A stretch of DNA of 41,964 nucleotides from an uncultured Solobacterium sp. (GCA_905194705.1 CAJJTI010000002.1:1-41964); one strand, 5' to 3'. Positions 1-9,503 are shown, numbered from the stretch's first letter. Numbers and translations are program-made. Notes: generated by a model from the sequence alone, not told the origin.

Positions 1-85
1 CACTTGAATCTATTCAATTTTGTATTTTATTCTCATATTTTCTTTTCATCAAATAAACCTTCTTTTTCTTTATCCTATTGGATTT

Positions 86-161
86 TGCCTCGTTTTCAAT
101 ATTTTAAGTAGTAAAAATGCCCCGTTTTTCTGAAATTTTAAGTATCATTTTGCCCCGTTTT
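86..161. repeat. Three direct repeats, about 33-bp period
   Basis: TGCCTCGTTTT (86-96), TGCCCCGTTTT (118-128) and TGCCCCGTTTT (151-161) recur at 32-33 bp, and ATTTTAAGTA recurs at 101-110 and 135-144. No gene covers them. Regular repeats of this kind resemble the multiple transposase-binding sites at the ends of IS21-type elements, so a mobile element may lie just left of the window. That identification is from memory and weak. The rest of 1-85 is AT-rich and I see nothing else in it. Confidence 0.5.
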
Positions 162-172
162 GCCTAAAATGA

Positions 173-213
173 TAAAAAAAAGAAGTCTCAGCGATTGAAA
201 GCCAAAACTTCTT
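173..213 (-). terminator. Terminator after ftsH
   Basis: On the minus strand AAGAAGT (213-207) pairs with ACTTCTT (186-180) and a T-run follows (the A-run at 174-181 on the plus strand). It lies about 20 bases past the ftsH stop codon, as expected for the end of the tilS-hpt-ftsH transcript. Confidence 0.7.
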
Positions 214-233
214 CAAATATTTAAATTGTTTAA

Positions 234-2144
234 TTAAGCTTCTGTATGTGTATCAGTTACTTCTTCAGTAGTTGCTACTTCTGTTTCTACTGGTGTAGAA
301 GGAGTGTTATGATCTGTGAATTCTTCTTCAATAGATTCACCTTTAACAATTTTTTCAATCTGGCTTGATGTTAATGTTTCATATTCCATTAACGCTGTAG
401 CAATTTTGATTAATTCTTCTTTATGTTCACCAATAACTTCTTTTGCTTTTTCATGACATTCGTTAACAATCTTACGAACTTCCTGGTCAATTTCAAATGC
501 AACTTGTCCAGAAACATTGCTTGGTGAATTGTAATCTCTGCCTAAGAATACATTTTCATTACCCGAATCGTATTTAATTAAACCTAAATCACTCATACCA
601 TATAAAGTAACCATATCTCTAGCAATATTTGTTGCTTGTTCAATATCATTTACAGCACCAGTTGTAACATCTTCAAAGAACATTTCTTCTGCTGTTCTAC
701 CACCCATATAAGAAGTGATTTTTGCAAGTAAATCGTTCTTTGTATTCATCATTTTTTCTTCTTTTGGTGTCATTAAGTTATATCCGCCAGCTTGACCTCT
801 AGGGATAATTGTAACTTTTTGAACTACGGAAGCGTTATCTAGATATAAACCGATGATTGCATGTCCTGATTCATGATATGCAACAAGTTTCTTTGTCTTT
901 TCATCATATGTACGAGATTTTTTAGCAGGTCCCATCATTACACGGTCAATAGCTTCATCAACTTGCATTGTATGGATTTCTGTTAAATTCTCACGTACTG
1001 CTAAAATAGCTGCTTCGTTTAATACGTTTTCAAGATCAGCACCAGAGAAACCAGGTGTTCTTTTTGCTAAACCGTCTAAATCAACATCTTTTGCGATATT
1101 TTTATTTCTAGCATGTACTTCTAAGATTGCCTTACGACCCTTACGATCAGGTAAAGCTACTGTAATTTGTCTATCAAAACGACCGGCGCGTAATAAAGCA
1201 GGATCTAGTACGTCAGGACGGTTTGTTGCCGCAATAACAACAACACCCTTGTTATCTTCCATACCATCCATTTCAACTAACAATTGGTTTAATGTTTGTT
1301 CTCTTTCGTCGTGCCCGCCACCAAAACCAGCACCTCTTTGTCTACCTACAGCATCAATTTCATCAATAAAGATAATACATGGAGCTGTTTGTTGTGCTTT
1401 TTTGAACATATCTCGTACTCTGCTTGCACCTACTCCGACAAACATTTCAACAAAGTCTGAACCAGAAATACTGTAGAATGGAACATTCGCTTCACCAGCT
1501 ACTGCCTTTGCAAGTAATGTTTTACCAGTACCAGGATGACCGCATAGTAAGATACCCTTTGGAATACGAGCACCCATCTTTTGGAATTTCTTAGGATATT
1601 TCAAATAGTCGATAATTTCTTCCATTTCTTGTTTTTCTTCATCGCATCCTGCAACATCCGCAAAACGTACTTTTGACTTTGTTTCAAGTTGTGCTCTAGA
1701 TTTACCAAAATCAAACGCTTTCGCATTGGCACTTCCTGCACCACCCATTTTGTTCATCATCCATGCTCCACCAACTAAAAGCAAGATGAATGGAATCATA
1801 GAAATTAATGTATCCACAAATAGGTTGCTTGCTTCAGAATCAACTACGGAAATATCACTTCCATCTAGTGCTTCAATTAGCTTTTCTTCTTCCCCAACAG
1901 GAACAGTAGAGGTAAAGGCTACAACTTGACCATTTTCTGTGTAAGTGCCTTTTACTGTAATTACATTTGATCCAATAGATAACACTGTCTCATCAACATT
2001 TTCTTTTTCAACGGTAGTTAAAAGTTCTGTATAAGATAAACTTTTCGATGTTGATCCACCACTCATGTTGAATAAGCTGAATAGTGCTACCATCATCACC
2101 AAATAAGGAATATAATTTAAAAATTTATTTTTTTGTTGTTGCAT
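234..2144 (-). CDS. ftsH: ATP-dependent zinc metalloprotease FtsH
   Basis: Membrane-anchored AAA+ protease that degrades misfolded membrane proteins and selected soluble regulators. The 636 residues show two membrane segments (about 8-27 and 108-131) around an extracytoplasmic domain, then the AAA module with Walker A (202-209), Walker B (IIFIDEID, 257-264), the second region of homology ([19 protein letters not shown]), and the zinc-protease motif HESGH (424-428). Walker A reads GHPGTGKT where the family usually has GPPGTGKT. The tail is acidic and Thr-rich. It is last in tilS-hpt-ftsH, an order well known in Bacillota. Length is normal. Confidence 0.97.
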   Translation of the reverse strand: MQQQKNKFLNYIPYLVMMVALFSLFNMSGGSTSKSLSYTELLTTVEKENVDETVLSIGSNVITVKGTYTENGQVVAFTSTVPVGEEEKLIEALDGSDISVVDSEASNLFVDTLISMIPFILLLVGGAWMMNKMGGAGSANAKAFDFGKSRAQLETKSKVRFADVAGCDEEKQEMEEIIDYLKYPKKFQKMGARIPKGILLCGHPGTGKTLLAKAVAGEANVPFYSISGSDFVEMFVGVGASRVRDMFKKAQQTAPCIIFIDEIDAVGRQRGAGFGGGHDEREQTLNQLLVEMDGMEDNKGVVVIAATNRPDVLDPALLRAGRFDRQITVALPDRKGRKAILEVHARNKNIAKDVDLDGLAKRTPGFSGADLENVLNEAAILAVRENLTEIHTMQVDEAIDRVMMGPAKKSRTYDEKTKKLVAYHESGHAIIGLYLDNASVVQKVTIIPRGQAGGYNLMTPKEEKMMNTKNDLLAKITSYMGGRTAEEMFFEDVTTGAVNDIEQATNIARDMVTLYGMSDLGLIKYDSGNENVFLGRDYNSPSNVSGQVAFEIDQEVRKIVNECHEKAKEVIGEHKEELIKIATALMEYETLTSSQIEKIVKGESIEEEFTDHNTPSTPVETEVATTEEVTDTHTEA

Positions 2145-2163
2145 GTTTACTCCAATCTATAAA

Positions 2164-2700
2164 CTACTTGTATAATTCATCCTTTAAAATACCGATATAT
2201 GGTAAACAACGATATCTCTGGTTGAAATCCATGCCGTAGCCAACGACAAATTCGTTTTCCACTTCAAAACCAACATAATCAGCTTTGCAATGGCATACTC
2301 TACGACTTGGTTTATCTAATAGTGTAATAACTTTAACACTTTTTGCACCTTTATGCATAAGCATTTCGCATACTGAATGTATTGTTCTTCCTGTATCAAC
2401 AATATCTTCTACTAAAAGAATATCTACCCCTTTAATAGATGAATCTAAATCTTTGATAATCTTAATATCACCAATAGATTCTGTACCATCATAACTTGAT
2501 ACATCCATAAAATCGTACTGAATATCTAAATCAATATGTTGTATTAACTCAGCCAAAAAAGGAACAGAGCCTTTTAGAAGCGCTACAACTAGCGGTGGGT
2601 TATTTTTATAATCTTCAGTAATTTGTTTTCCTAATTCTATTGAGCGTTCAACTATCTCTTCGTGTGTAACTAAAACCTTTTTGATGTCGTTTTGCAACAT
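2164..2700 (-). CDS. hpt: Hypoxanthine(-guanine) phosphoribosyltransferase
   Basis: Purine salvage enzyme that joins hypoxanthine or guanine to PRPP to make IMP or GMP. The 178-residue protein carries the type I PRTase PRPP loop VEDIVDTGRT (97-106) and the upstream LKGS loop near residue 42. It starts one base after the tilS stop, so translation is probably coupled, and is followed by ftsH. Bacillus also keeps tilS-hpt-ftsH together, which supports the call over other PRTases. Confidence 0.95.
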   Translation of the reverse strand: MLQNDIKKVLVTHEEIVERSIELGKQITEDYKNNPPLVVALLKGSVPFLAELIQHIDLDIQYDFMDVSSYDGTESIGDIKIIKDLDSSIKGVDILLVEDIVDTGRTIHSVCEMLMHKGAKSVKVITLLDKPSRRVCHCKADYVGFEVENEFVVGYGMDFNQRYRCLPYIGILKDELYK

Positions 2701-2701
2701 A

Positions 2702-3934
2702 TCATTTCTCCTTCTTAATATCTTTTAATTCTATCACATAAAAATCAGGCTTTATAGAGTAATGCTTTACATCTGGCCCAAGTTCTGGCACTAAAATCAC
2801 TTCTCCACGATTATTTACTACAACTGGATAAGTTTCTCTTTTATATAAAGGTACATGCCGATCAATAAAGAAACGTGATACTTTCTTTGTGCCAAAACGC
2901 ATTTTAATTGCATCTTTTGCTTCAGCATTACGAATAGTAAGTGGATATTCATTCTCATCTACTGTAATACTTTCGCTTTTTTTACCGATATCAGCTATTT
3001 TAAAATAGCTACCGGTAATTATATCTTCCGAAGAATTCATGATGTAACTATAAGCTTTTGGTTTTTTTATCGCAAAGAAATATCCTTCATCTTGAACTAC
3101 TTCATATATGCCAAAAGGAATAATAAAATCGTCCTGTTTTAATAATATAGAATCTATTTCCTTTTTATATGCATAACTCATTCCTTGATCTTTACGGTAA
3201 TATGGTTTTAGAAACACGTGTACTAAAGTAATTCTTTCTTCATCATTTAAAAGACGATACTCTTGTAATGATACTTTGTCATAAACAATTAACTTTTCTA
3301 CCTTTTCTCGTATCATATCCATATGTTTATTCTTATCTTGAATTTCCTTTAATAAATCTTCTTTTTCTTCTTCACTCATTTTCGCAAGAATTTCATGACG
3401 AATATAATTACGAGCTAATGTAATATCATTATTTGTGCAATCAATATAGTATTTAATATCTGCATCTTTACATATATTTTCTAAATCTTTTTTAGTATAT
3501 GAAAGTAGTGGTCGACATACTTTAATACCTTCGTAATTCATTTCTTCTGCTAAACCATATGTTTCTGGTATCAGATGTTTTTCTTTCTGCATTAAATACG
3601 TTTCAAGTAGATCATCTTTATGATGAGCAACTAAAACCCCATCATAATTATCTTTTTCAATAATTTCTTTAAAGAAGTTATAGCGATAATGTCTAGCTTC
3701 CGCTTCAAAATTACCACTATATGTAAATTGTCCATTTAAAACATAAATTGGAATATGATGTTTTTTTGCAAAAGAAGTAATATATTCTTCTTCCTCTTCT
3801 GCTTCTTTACGATGATGATAATTTACATGTGCAATCGCAAAATTTATTTTTTTATCTAAACATATTTTTACTAAAGCCATAGAGTCTGGTCCCCCAGAAG
3901 CTCCTATCAACCATTTTTTATTTTCGATATTCAT
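2702..3934 (-). CDS. tilS: tRNA(Ile)-lysidine synthase TilS
   Basis: Modifies C34 of the CAU-anticodon isoleucine tRNA to lysidine using ATP and lysine, switching codon reading from AUG to AUA. The N-terminal ATP-pyrophosphatase domain has the P-loop SGGPDS at 13-18 and AHVNYHHR near 35. The C-terminal region (about 310-400) matches the TilS C-terminal fold. At 410 residues it is slightly short for the family. It heads the tilS-hpt-ftsH operon. No clear ribosome-binding site precedes the ATG, and a TATTAT sequence lies only a few bases upstream, so the leader may be very short. Confidence 0.93.
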   Translation of the reverse strand: MNIENKKWLIGASGGPDSMALVKICLDKKINFAIAHVNYHHRKEAEEEEEYITSFAKKHHIPIYVLNGQFTYSGNFEAEARHYRYNFFKEIIEKDNYDGVLVAHHKDDLLETYLMQKEKHLIPETYGLAEEMNYEGIKVCRPLLSYTKKDLENICKDADIKYYIDCTNNDITLARNYIRHEILAKMSEEEKEDLLKEIQDKNKHMDMIREKVEKLIVYDKVSLQEYRLLNDEERITLVHVFLKPYYRKDQGMSYAYKKEIDSILLKQDDFIIPFGIYEVVQDEGYFFAIKKPKAYSYIMNSSEDIITGSYFKIADIGKKSESITVDENEYPLTIRNAEAKDAIKMRFGTKKVSRFFIDRHVPLYKRETYPVVVNNRGEVILVPELGPDVKHYSIKPDFYVIELKDIKKEK

Positions 3935-4057
3935 GAAAACATAATAGCATGTTCCAACAATTTTCTTTGTTAAAAAATTATTTAATCTTCAAAAACCGCA
4001 TGGTTATCAAATTGTGAAAAAACGCAAAAAATTAAGTCTTGTATTTCTATTTTTTTG

Positions 4058-4107
4058 TGAGATACTGAAGTGGCGATAAATAGTTGCAAATCCAACTAAG
4101 TATCTCA
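4058..4107 (+). promoter_or_regulatory. Structured leader before nrdD
   Basis: TGAGATAC (4058-4065) pairs perfectly with GTATCTCA (4100-4107). Nested inside, TAGTTG (4081-4086) pairs with CAACTA (4093-4098). A 15-base unpaired stretch lies on the 5' side (4066-4080). The structure ends five bases before the GGAGA ribosome-binding site of nrdD. It could be a cis-regulatory RNA or an operator dyad. I recognise no known riboswitch class, and it does not look like a canonical NrdR box. Confidence 0.5.
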
Positions 4108-4126
4108 GTATTGGAGAAAAAGAATC

Positions 4127-6328
4127 ATGAATGTAATTAAAAGAAGTGGTGAAGAAGTTGTATTTAATGCGGACAAAATTGAAGTTGCACTAACAAAAGC
4201 GAATGAAGCGACTATCGTTTCTAAGAGAATTTCTCTCGATGAAATCAAAGAAATCGTTAAGTCAGTTGTTGATCAATGCAACGCTTTGAAAAGAAGTGTA
4301 TCTGTAGAAGAAATTCAAGATATGGTTGAAAACGCCTTGATGAGAGACAATGCTTTTACTGTTGCTCATAACTATATTACTTATCGTTATGAAAGAGCTC
4401 TTGTACGTAAAGCAAACACAACAGATAAGCAAATCTTAAGTTTGATTGGTCGCTACAATGAAGAAGTAAAACAAGAAAATTCAAATAAAAATCCAACTGT
4501 AAACAGTACACAACGTGACTATATGGCTGGTGAAGTATCAAAAGATATCACAAGAAGATTTTTATTACCTAAAGATATCTTAGATGCCCATGAACAGGGA
4601 ATCATTCATTTCCATGACGCTGACTACTTTGCTCAACCAATGTATAACTGCTGTTTAGTTAATCTTGATGATATGTTACAAAATGGCACTGTTATTTCTG
4701 GCACTAAAATTGAAAAACCACACAGCTTCGCTACTGCATGTAATATTGCTACACAAATCATTGCGCAAGTCGCAAGTAACCAGTATGGTGGTCAATCCAT
4801 CACTCTATCTCACTTAGCACCATTTGTTGATATCAGTCGTCAAAAAGCAATTAAAGCTGTTAAACAAGAAATCAAAAACGCTGGTGTAACATTAAGCGAA
4901 GACATTATTAAACAAATCGCTGAAGAAAGAGTAAGAAAAGAAATTTCTACTGGCGTACAAACAATTCAATATCAAATCATTACTTTGATGACTACCAATG
5001 GTCAAGCACCATTTGTAACTGTATTTATGTATCTTGATGAAGTACCTGAAGGTCAAACAAGAGATGACTTAGCACTTATTATTGAAGAAACATTAAAACA
5101 ACGTATGCTTGGTGTTAAAAACGAAAAAGGTGTATTTATCACTCCGGCATTCCCTAAGTTAATTTATGCACTGGATGAAGATAATATTGAACCAGATTCT
5201 AAATACTACTATTTAACAAAACTTGCAGCAGAGTGTACTGCCAAAAGAATGGTTCCAGACTATATCTCAGCTAAGATTATGAAAGAATTAAAAGGTGATG
5301 TATATCCATGTATGGGATGTCGTTCATTCTTAACGCCTGACCGCTTTACTGAAGCTGGTGTTGGTAATATTCCTCACGCTGAAGATTATGTTGAAGGAAA
5401 ACGTCGTTACTACGGTCGATTCAATCAGGGTGTAGTTACAATCAACCTTGTTGATATTGCCTGCTCTTCTAATAAAGATCTTGACAAGTTCTGGAAGATT
5501 TTCGATGAAAGACTTGAACTATGCTATAGAGCATTAATGATTCGTCACAATCGTTTGAAGGGTACACCAAGTGATGTAGCTCCTATCTTATGGCAATATG
5601 GTGCTATTGCTAGACTCAAAAAAGGTGAAACAATTGATCCACTTTTATATAACGGATATTCTACTATTTCTCTTGGTTATGGTGGATTATGTGAATGTGT
5701 TCGTTATATGACTGGTAAATCTCATACAACTGAAGAAGGCGAAAAGTTCGCTCTTGAAGTAATGCAGCATTTGAATGATGCCTGCAGTAAATGGAAAGCA
5801 GAAACAAATATTGATTTCTCTGTATATGGAACACCAATGGAATCAACAACTTATAAATTTGCAAAATGCTTACAGGAACGCTTTGGTTTTATTAAAGGTG
5901 TAACTGATAAACACTACATTACAAACAGTTATCATATTCATGTATCTGAAGAAATTAACGCTTTTGATAAGCTTACAAAAGAAGCGAAATTCCAACAGTT
6001 ATCACCAGGTGGAGCAATCAGCTACGTTGAAGTACCTAACATGCAAAATAACATCCCTGCAGTACTTGCTCTAATGAAACATATCTATAACACAATTATG
6101 TATGCTGAATTAAATACAAAGAGCGACTATTGCCAGGTTTGTGGATATGATGGTGAAATTCAAATTGTTGAAGATGAAAACCATAAATTATTCTGGAAGT
6201 GCCCAAACTGCGGCAATACTGATCAAACAAAGATGAATGTCGCTAGAAGAACATGTGGCTATATCGGAACACAATTCTGGAACCAGGGAAGAACACAAGA
6301 AATTAAAGAAAGAGTTCTACACTTATAA
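4127..6328 (+). CDS. nrdD: Anaerobic (class III) ribonucleoside-triphosphate reductase
   Basis: Glycyl-radical enzyme that reduces ribonucleoside triphosphates to dNTPs without oxygen. The 733 residues begin with an ATP-cone allosteric domain (about 1-95), followed by the long NrdD barrel with the CMGCRS active-site cysteines. Near the C-terminus two Cys pairs (CQVC and CPNC) form the zinc site, and the radical loop RTCGYIG places the likely radical glycine at 711. GGAGA lies 10 bases before the ATG. It is followed by its activase gene nrdG, from which it is separated by a terminator hairpin. Its presence indicates an anaerobic lifestyle. Confidence 0.97.
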   Translation: MNVIKRSGEEVVFNADKIEVALTKANEATIVSKRISLDEIKEIVKSVVDQCNALKRSVSVEEIQDMVENALMRDNAFTVAHNYITYRYERALVRKANTTDKQILSLIGRYNEEVKQENSNKNPTVNSTQRDYMAGEVSKDITRRFLLPKDILDAHEQGIIHFHDADYFAQPMYNCCLVNLDDMLQNGTVISGTKIEKPHSFATACNIATQIIAQVASNQYGGQSITLSHLAPFVDISRQKAIKAVKQEIKNAGVTLSEDIIKQIAEERVRKEISTGVQTIQYQIITLMTTNGQAPFVTVFMYLDEVPEGQTRDDLALIIEETLKQRMLGVKNEKGVFITPAFPKLIYALDEDNIEPDSKYYYLTKLAAECTAKRMVPDYISAKIMKELKGDVYPCMGCRSFLTPDRFTEAGVGNIPHAEDYVEGKRRYYGRFNQGVVTINLVDIACSSNKDLDKFWKIFDERLELCYRALMIRHNRLKGTPSDVAPILWQYGAIARLKKGETIDPLLYNGYSTISLGYGGLCECVRYMTGKSHTTEEGEKFALEVMQHLNDACSKWKAETNIDFSVYGTPMESTTYKFAKCLQERFGFIKGVTDKHYITNSYHIHVSEEINAFDKLTKEAKFQQLSPGGAISYVEVPNMQNNIPAVLALMKHIYNTIMYAELNTKSDYCQVCGYDGEIQIVEDENHKLFWKCPNCGNTDQTKMNVARRTCGYIGTQFWNQGRTQEIKERVLHL

Positions 6329-6334
6329 AAAACT

Positions 6335-6360
6335 AAGCTCTGTATTCTTACAGAGCTTTT
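6335..6360 (+). terminator. Hairpin between nrdD and nrdG
   Basis: AAGCTCTGTA (6335-6344) and TACAGAGCTT (6349-6358) form a perfect 10-bp stem with a 4-base loop, followed by a short TTTTCT tract. It sits seven bases after the nrdD stop and about 20 before nrdG. The T-run is short, so it may be a partial terminator or a processing or stability hairpin that lowers nrdG relative to nrdD. Confidence 0.7.
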
Positions 6361-6378
6361 CTAAAAGAGGATATTAAT

Positions 6379-6906
6379 ATGTACTATGGAAATATAAAAA
6401 AATATGACATTGCGGATGGTGAAGGTGTTAGAGTTACCTTATTTGTGAGTGGCTGCACAAATCACTGTAAAGGTTGTTTCCAAAAAGAAACATGGGATTT
6501 TTGTTATGGCACAAAATATACAAGTGATACTGAAAAAGAAATACTTGAAGCTTTAGGCAGTGATTTCATCCAGGGTTTAACATTACTGGGCGGTGAACCA
6601 TTTGAACCAGAAAATCAAAGAGAACTCATTAACTTGTTAAGAAAAGTAAAAGAACTATACCCATCTAAAGATATCTGGAGCTATACAGGCTTTGTCTATG
6701 ATAAAGACTTGTTAGCAGGGCAAAGAAAACATACTGAGGTAACTGATGAAATGTTATCTTATCTTGATATTTTAGTTGATGGACCATTTATTGAAGAAAA
6801 GAAAAACATATGTCTAAAATTCAGAGGTTCTGAAAACCAGAGAATTATAGATATGAAAAAGACAATCGAAACAAAGTCAATTGTCTTATCTCCACTAAAT
6901 AACTAA
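6379..6906 (+). CDS. nrdG: Anaerobic ribonucleotide reductase activating protein
   Basis: Radical SAM activase that makes the glycyl radical on NrdD. The iron-sulfur ligands are C26, C30 and C33 in the CxxxCxxC motif, followed by the GGEPF SAM-binding motif near residue 74. The length of 175 residues is typical. AGAGGAT precedes the ATG. It follows nrdD on the same strand. Its stop overlaps the end of the convergent small membrane gene by a few bases. Confidence 0.95.
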   Translation: MYYGNIKKYDIADGEGVRVTLFVSGCTNHCKGCFQKETWDFCYGTKYTSDTEKEILEALGSDFIQGLTLLGGEPFEPENQRELINLLRKVKELYPSKDIWSYTGFVYDKDLLAGQRKHTEVTDEMLSYLDILVDGPFIEEKKNICLKFRGSENQRIIDMKKTIETKSIVLSPLNN

Positions 6907-7184
6907 TTTATTGATATTGAAGAATTTAAAGCCACAAAAAAGCCAATTGTACAGAAAGTGAATATCCAGACATTAATTGTATGTTTTGATTTCAGTTCTT
7001 CTGACATTAGCTTTTTTATTAGCACAAAATTAGTTATCGCATAAACTGTATATACTATTAAAATAATATATCCATATGCAATATTCATCGCTGAAAGTTC
7101 AAAACTGAGCACAATAAAAATGAAGTAACAGATTCTAATAATATCTAATAATTTATCGATTTTACTATCTTTATGATTGTCCAT
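6903..7184 (-). CDS. Small membrane protein, unknown function
   Basis: A 93-residue protein with a short charged N-terminus and probably three membrane helices (about 15-32, 35-58 and 72-90). No family is recognised. Its first 40 bases overlap the end of the neighbouring small membrane gene in another frame, which suggests translational coupling. The two may be partners. It converges on nrdG. Confidence 0.55.
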   Translation of the reverse strand: MDNHKDSKIDKLLDIIRICYFIFIVLSFELSAMNIAYGYIILIVYTVYAITNFVLIKKLMSEELKSKHTINVWIFTFCTIGFFVALNSSISIN

Positions 7185-7405
7185 ATTATTACCACTACAA
7201 ACAATAATATTGTTTCTCTTACTCTCGTTTTTTCTGATAATTGATTTGAACTATTTTTCAAAGAAAGAATATCAATAATTATACAAATCAAACAATTAAC
7301 AATAAGACCTATTCGAAACCATAGAACATTATGAAAAATAACATAATAAATTATCAGTAACGCTACACATACCAAAGGAATTTTTCTTATATTATTTTCT
7401 TCCAT
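7145..7405 (-). CDS. Small membrane protein, unknown function
   Basis: An 86-residue protein with hydrophobic segments at about 9-26, 28-48 and 65-82 and a charged loop between the last two. No conserved motif is recognised. It overlaps the start of the 93-residue membrane protein gene by 40 bases. It starts shortly after the stop of the tagO-like gene on the same strand, so it may be co-transcribed with it. Function cannot be assigned. Confidence 0.55.
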   Translation of the reverse strand: MEENNIRKIPLVCVALLIIYYVIFHNVLWFRIGLIVNCLICIIIDILSLKNSSNQLSEKTRVRETILLFVVVIIWTIIKIVKSINY

Positions 7406-7430
7406 AAATTAATGATAACAGAAAGATGCT

Positions 7431-8561
7431 TTAATTTTTTTCTTCTTTTTTCTCTTCTTCAATCTCTTTGGTATCTACAGGATCTTCGCCATCATCCATT
7501 TTTGGGTGTCCTGTTAACTTATTTACAATAGAAAGTATTGGATGCCACTTAGGATTAATCATGCCTGTATATTCAATAAATAAATCTGCCAGTAATAATA
7601 ATACTAAGATTACTTTTATTCCTGCTAATGGATCAAAATAAGTAAGAATAGCACTTAATGCAAATAATAAACATACGATATACAAGATAACTACCGTTCT
7701 TTTATGTCCTAGCTTCAATTTAATCATCAAGATATGATGCAAATGGCCTTTATCAGCTTCCATTATTCTTTGACCTTTTAGTTTTCTTCTAATAATTGCA
7801 ATTAAAGTATCGCTAATTGGAATAAATAATACAAGAATTGGTAAACCAAGAGTAATTAAAGCTGTTGTCTTAAAGCCTAGTAAAGACATGCAGGCAACAG
7901 TAAAGCCCATAAATTGTGCACCACAATCTCCAACAAATATACTTGCTGGATGGAAGTTATATGGTAAGAAACCAAGAATTGAACCTGATAAACATAATGC
8001 TAATATACAGATATCTCTTCTACCCATAAAAAAGCCAAGTAAACCAATTGTTAATGTCACGATTGATGTAATGCCACTTGATAAACCATCTAATCCATCA
8101 ATTAAATTGATTGCATTGGTAATACCCACAATCCAGAAGAAAGAGATAATCTTTGTAATAATTGAATTTGAAATATCAAATGATAAAATGTGGAAATCCG
8201 TCAAATAAATATTACCTACAGCCATGGCAATAATTGTGCCTGATACCTGAAATAATAACTTAACTTTTGGTGGTAAATCATAAATATCATCAAGTAATGC
8301 GCCAATAAAGACTACTGATGAACCAATTAAAATACCATTTAAAGAATCATCTGCTTTCCAAAGTAAAGCAAGAGACACTAAAAAGGCAATATAAATTGCT
8401 ACGCCACCCATTCTGACTATTTTCCCATGATGTACGGTTCTTGCGTTTTCTAATGCATATATTCCTAAAGCAAAGCCAATTTTCTTGCAAACAGGAACTA
8501 AACACAGCGAAATCACAAAAGGTAATACAAAATATGGAAATGCACCTATAACTAAATTCAT
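7431..8561 (-). CDS. tagO: Undecaprenyl-phosphate GlcNAc-1-phosphate transferase (TagO/WecA type)
   Basis: Polytopic enzyme that moves GlcNAc-1-phosphate from UDP-GlcNAc to undecaprenyl phosphate, the first step of teichoic acid or other cell-surface glycan synthesis. Family motifs are present: HHGKIVRMGG (44-53), DDIYDLPP (91-98), NAINLIDGLDG with D155 and D158, the Mg-binding VGDCGAQFMGF, and ADKGHLHH for nucleotide-sugar recognition. About 10-11 membrane helices are seen. The C-terminal tail is highly charged (Glu/Lys). HLHH and the missing MraY signature favour TagO/WecA over MraY. Confidence 0.9.
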   Translation of the reverse strand: MNLVIGAFPYFVLPFVISLCLVPVCKKIGFALGIYALENARTVHHGKIVRMGGVAIYIAFLVSLALLWKADDSLNGILIGSSVVFIGALLDDIYDLPPKVKLLFQVSGTIIAMAVGNIYLTDFHILSFDISNSIITKIISFFWIVGITNAINLIDGLDGLSSGITSIVTLTIGLLGFFMGRRDICILALCLSGSILGFLPYNFHPASIFVGDCGAQFMGFTVACMSLLGFKTTALITLGLPILVLFIPISDTLIAIIRRKLKGQRIMEADKGHLHHILMIKLKLGHKRTVVILYIVCLLFALSAILTYFDPLAGIKVILVLLLLADLFIEYTGMINPKWHPILSIVNKLTGHPKMDDGEDPVDTKEIEEEKKEEKN

Positions 8562-8580
8562 ACGGAATTAATTATACATT

Positions 8581-8607
8581 AAAAAAAGGTGGAGCCCCAC
8601 CCTTTTT
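8581..8607 (-). terminator. Terminator after the DUF1146 gene
   Basis: GGTGG (8588-8592) and CCACC (8597-8601) form a GC-rich stem with A- and T-runs on both sides, so it could act in both directions. On the minus strand it follows the DUF1146 stop and precedes the tagO-like gene. Confidence 0.75.
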
Positions 8608-8815
8608 ATACGAAATATAGAAAGCTGATAATAAATTGTCCGGCAAGATACGCAATAGCTAGTGTAAGCAAAGCATATAACAGTTGTGCCTGCATTACAT
8701 GATTTTTCTTAATCAGCTTTTCAAAGTTAATACTTTGCATTGCGTAAAATGACAAGAACAAACTAATCGTCATTATTAAAGCTTTACATAAAAATGATAT
8801 CAATGAAGAATTCAT
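8606..8815 (-). CDS. DUF1146 small membrane protein
   Basis: A 69-residue protein with two hydrophobic helices (about 10-30 and 44-66) separated by a short basic linker containing NFEKLIKKNH. This pattern matches the DUF1146 family, which is usually encoded next to upp or the ATP synthase operon in Bacillota. It sits three bases after upp, within the same transcript. Biochemical function is unknown. The ATG follows AAGGA with almost no spacing. Confidence 0.7.
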   Translation of the reverse strand: MNSSLISFLCKALIMTISLFLSFYAMQSINFEKLIKKNHVMQAQLLYALLTLAIAYLAGQFIISFLYFV

Positions 8816-8818
8816 TCC

Positions 8819-9439
8819 TTATTTTGTACCGAAAATTCTATCTCCAGCATCACCTAAACCTGGCACAATATAGCCACGTTCATTTAAATGATCATCCATA
8901 GCAGCTAAATAAATATCTACATCAGGATGAGCTGTTTGAACTGCTTTAACACCTTCTGGTACACCAACCAAGCACACAAGTTTAATATTTTTAGCACCAC
9001 GAGCTTTAATAGCGTCTAAGGCTGCTACAGCACTACCACCTGTTGCAAGCATTGGGTCAACAACCATAACTACTGCATCTTCTAATCCCTTAGGGAATTT
9101 AGCAAAATATTCATGTGGTTCCAATGTTTCTTCATCACGATATAAACCGATGAAACCCACTTTAGCTGTTGGTACTAAACGACGAATACCATCAAGTAGG
9201 CCAATACCAGCACGTAGAATTGGTACAATGATTACTTCTTTACTTAATTCATAACCAACACATGGTGCAACCGGAGTTTCAATTTCTACTGGTTGAACAG
9301 GCAAGTCTCTACAAACTTCATAAGCCATTAATTCCGCAATTTCATCTAAATTTTCACGGAAGTCCTTAGTTCCTGTTTTTGTTTTACGCATTTGTGTTAA
9401 TTTATGTGTAATAAGTGGATGATTTAATACTTCTAACAT
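8819..9439 (-). CDS. upp: Uracil phosphoribosyltransferase
   Basis: Pyrimidine salvage: uracil plus PRPP gives UMP. The 206 residues match the family length. Visible are [13 protein letters not shown], the PRPP-binding [12 protein letters not shown] (about 130-141), and the C-terminal [17 protein letters not shown] uracil-binding loop. A strong AGGAGG ribosome-binding site precedes the ATG. Confidence 0.97.
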   Translation of the reverse strand: MLEVLNHPLITHKLTQMRKTKTGTKDFRENLDEIAELMAYEVCRDLPVQPVEIETPVAPCVGYELSKEVIIVPILRAGIGLLDGIRRLVPTAKVGFIGLYRDEETLEPHEYFAKFPKGLEDAVVMVVDPMLATGGSAVAALDAIKARGAKNIKLVCLVGVPEGVKAVQTAHPDVDIYLAAMDDHLNERGYIVPGLGDAGDRIFGTK

Positions 9440-9503
9440 TTAAGAAATACCTCCTAGTTTTCTAATCATTAATGATAAAAGATATAAACTTCTTTTACAA
9501 TAC

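Noticed and set aside
86..161. CRISPR-like array
   Set aside because: Only three short, imperfect repeats with a core of 11 bases and no cas gene; spacing blocks are themselves partly repeated.
4014..4042. Consensus promoter for nrdD
   Set aside because: TTGTGA is present, but no acceptable -10 box lies at 16-18 bases; I could not support a specific promoter.
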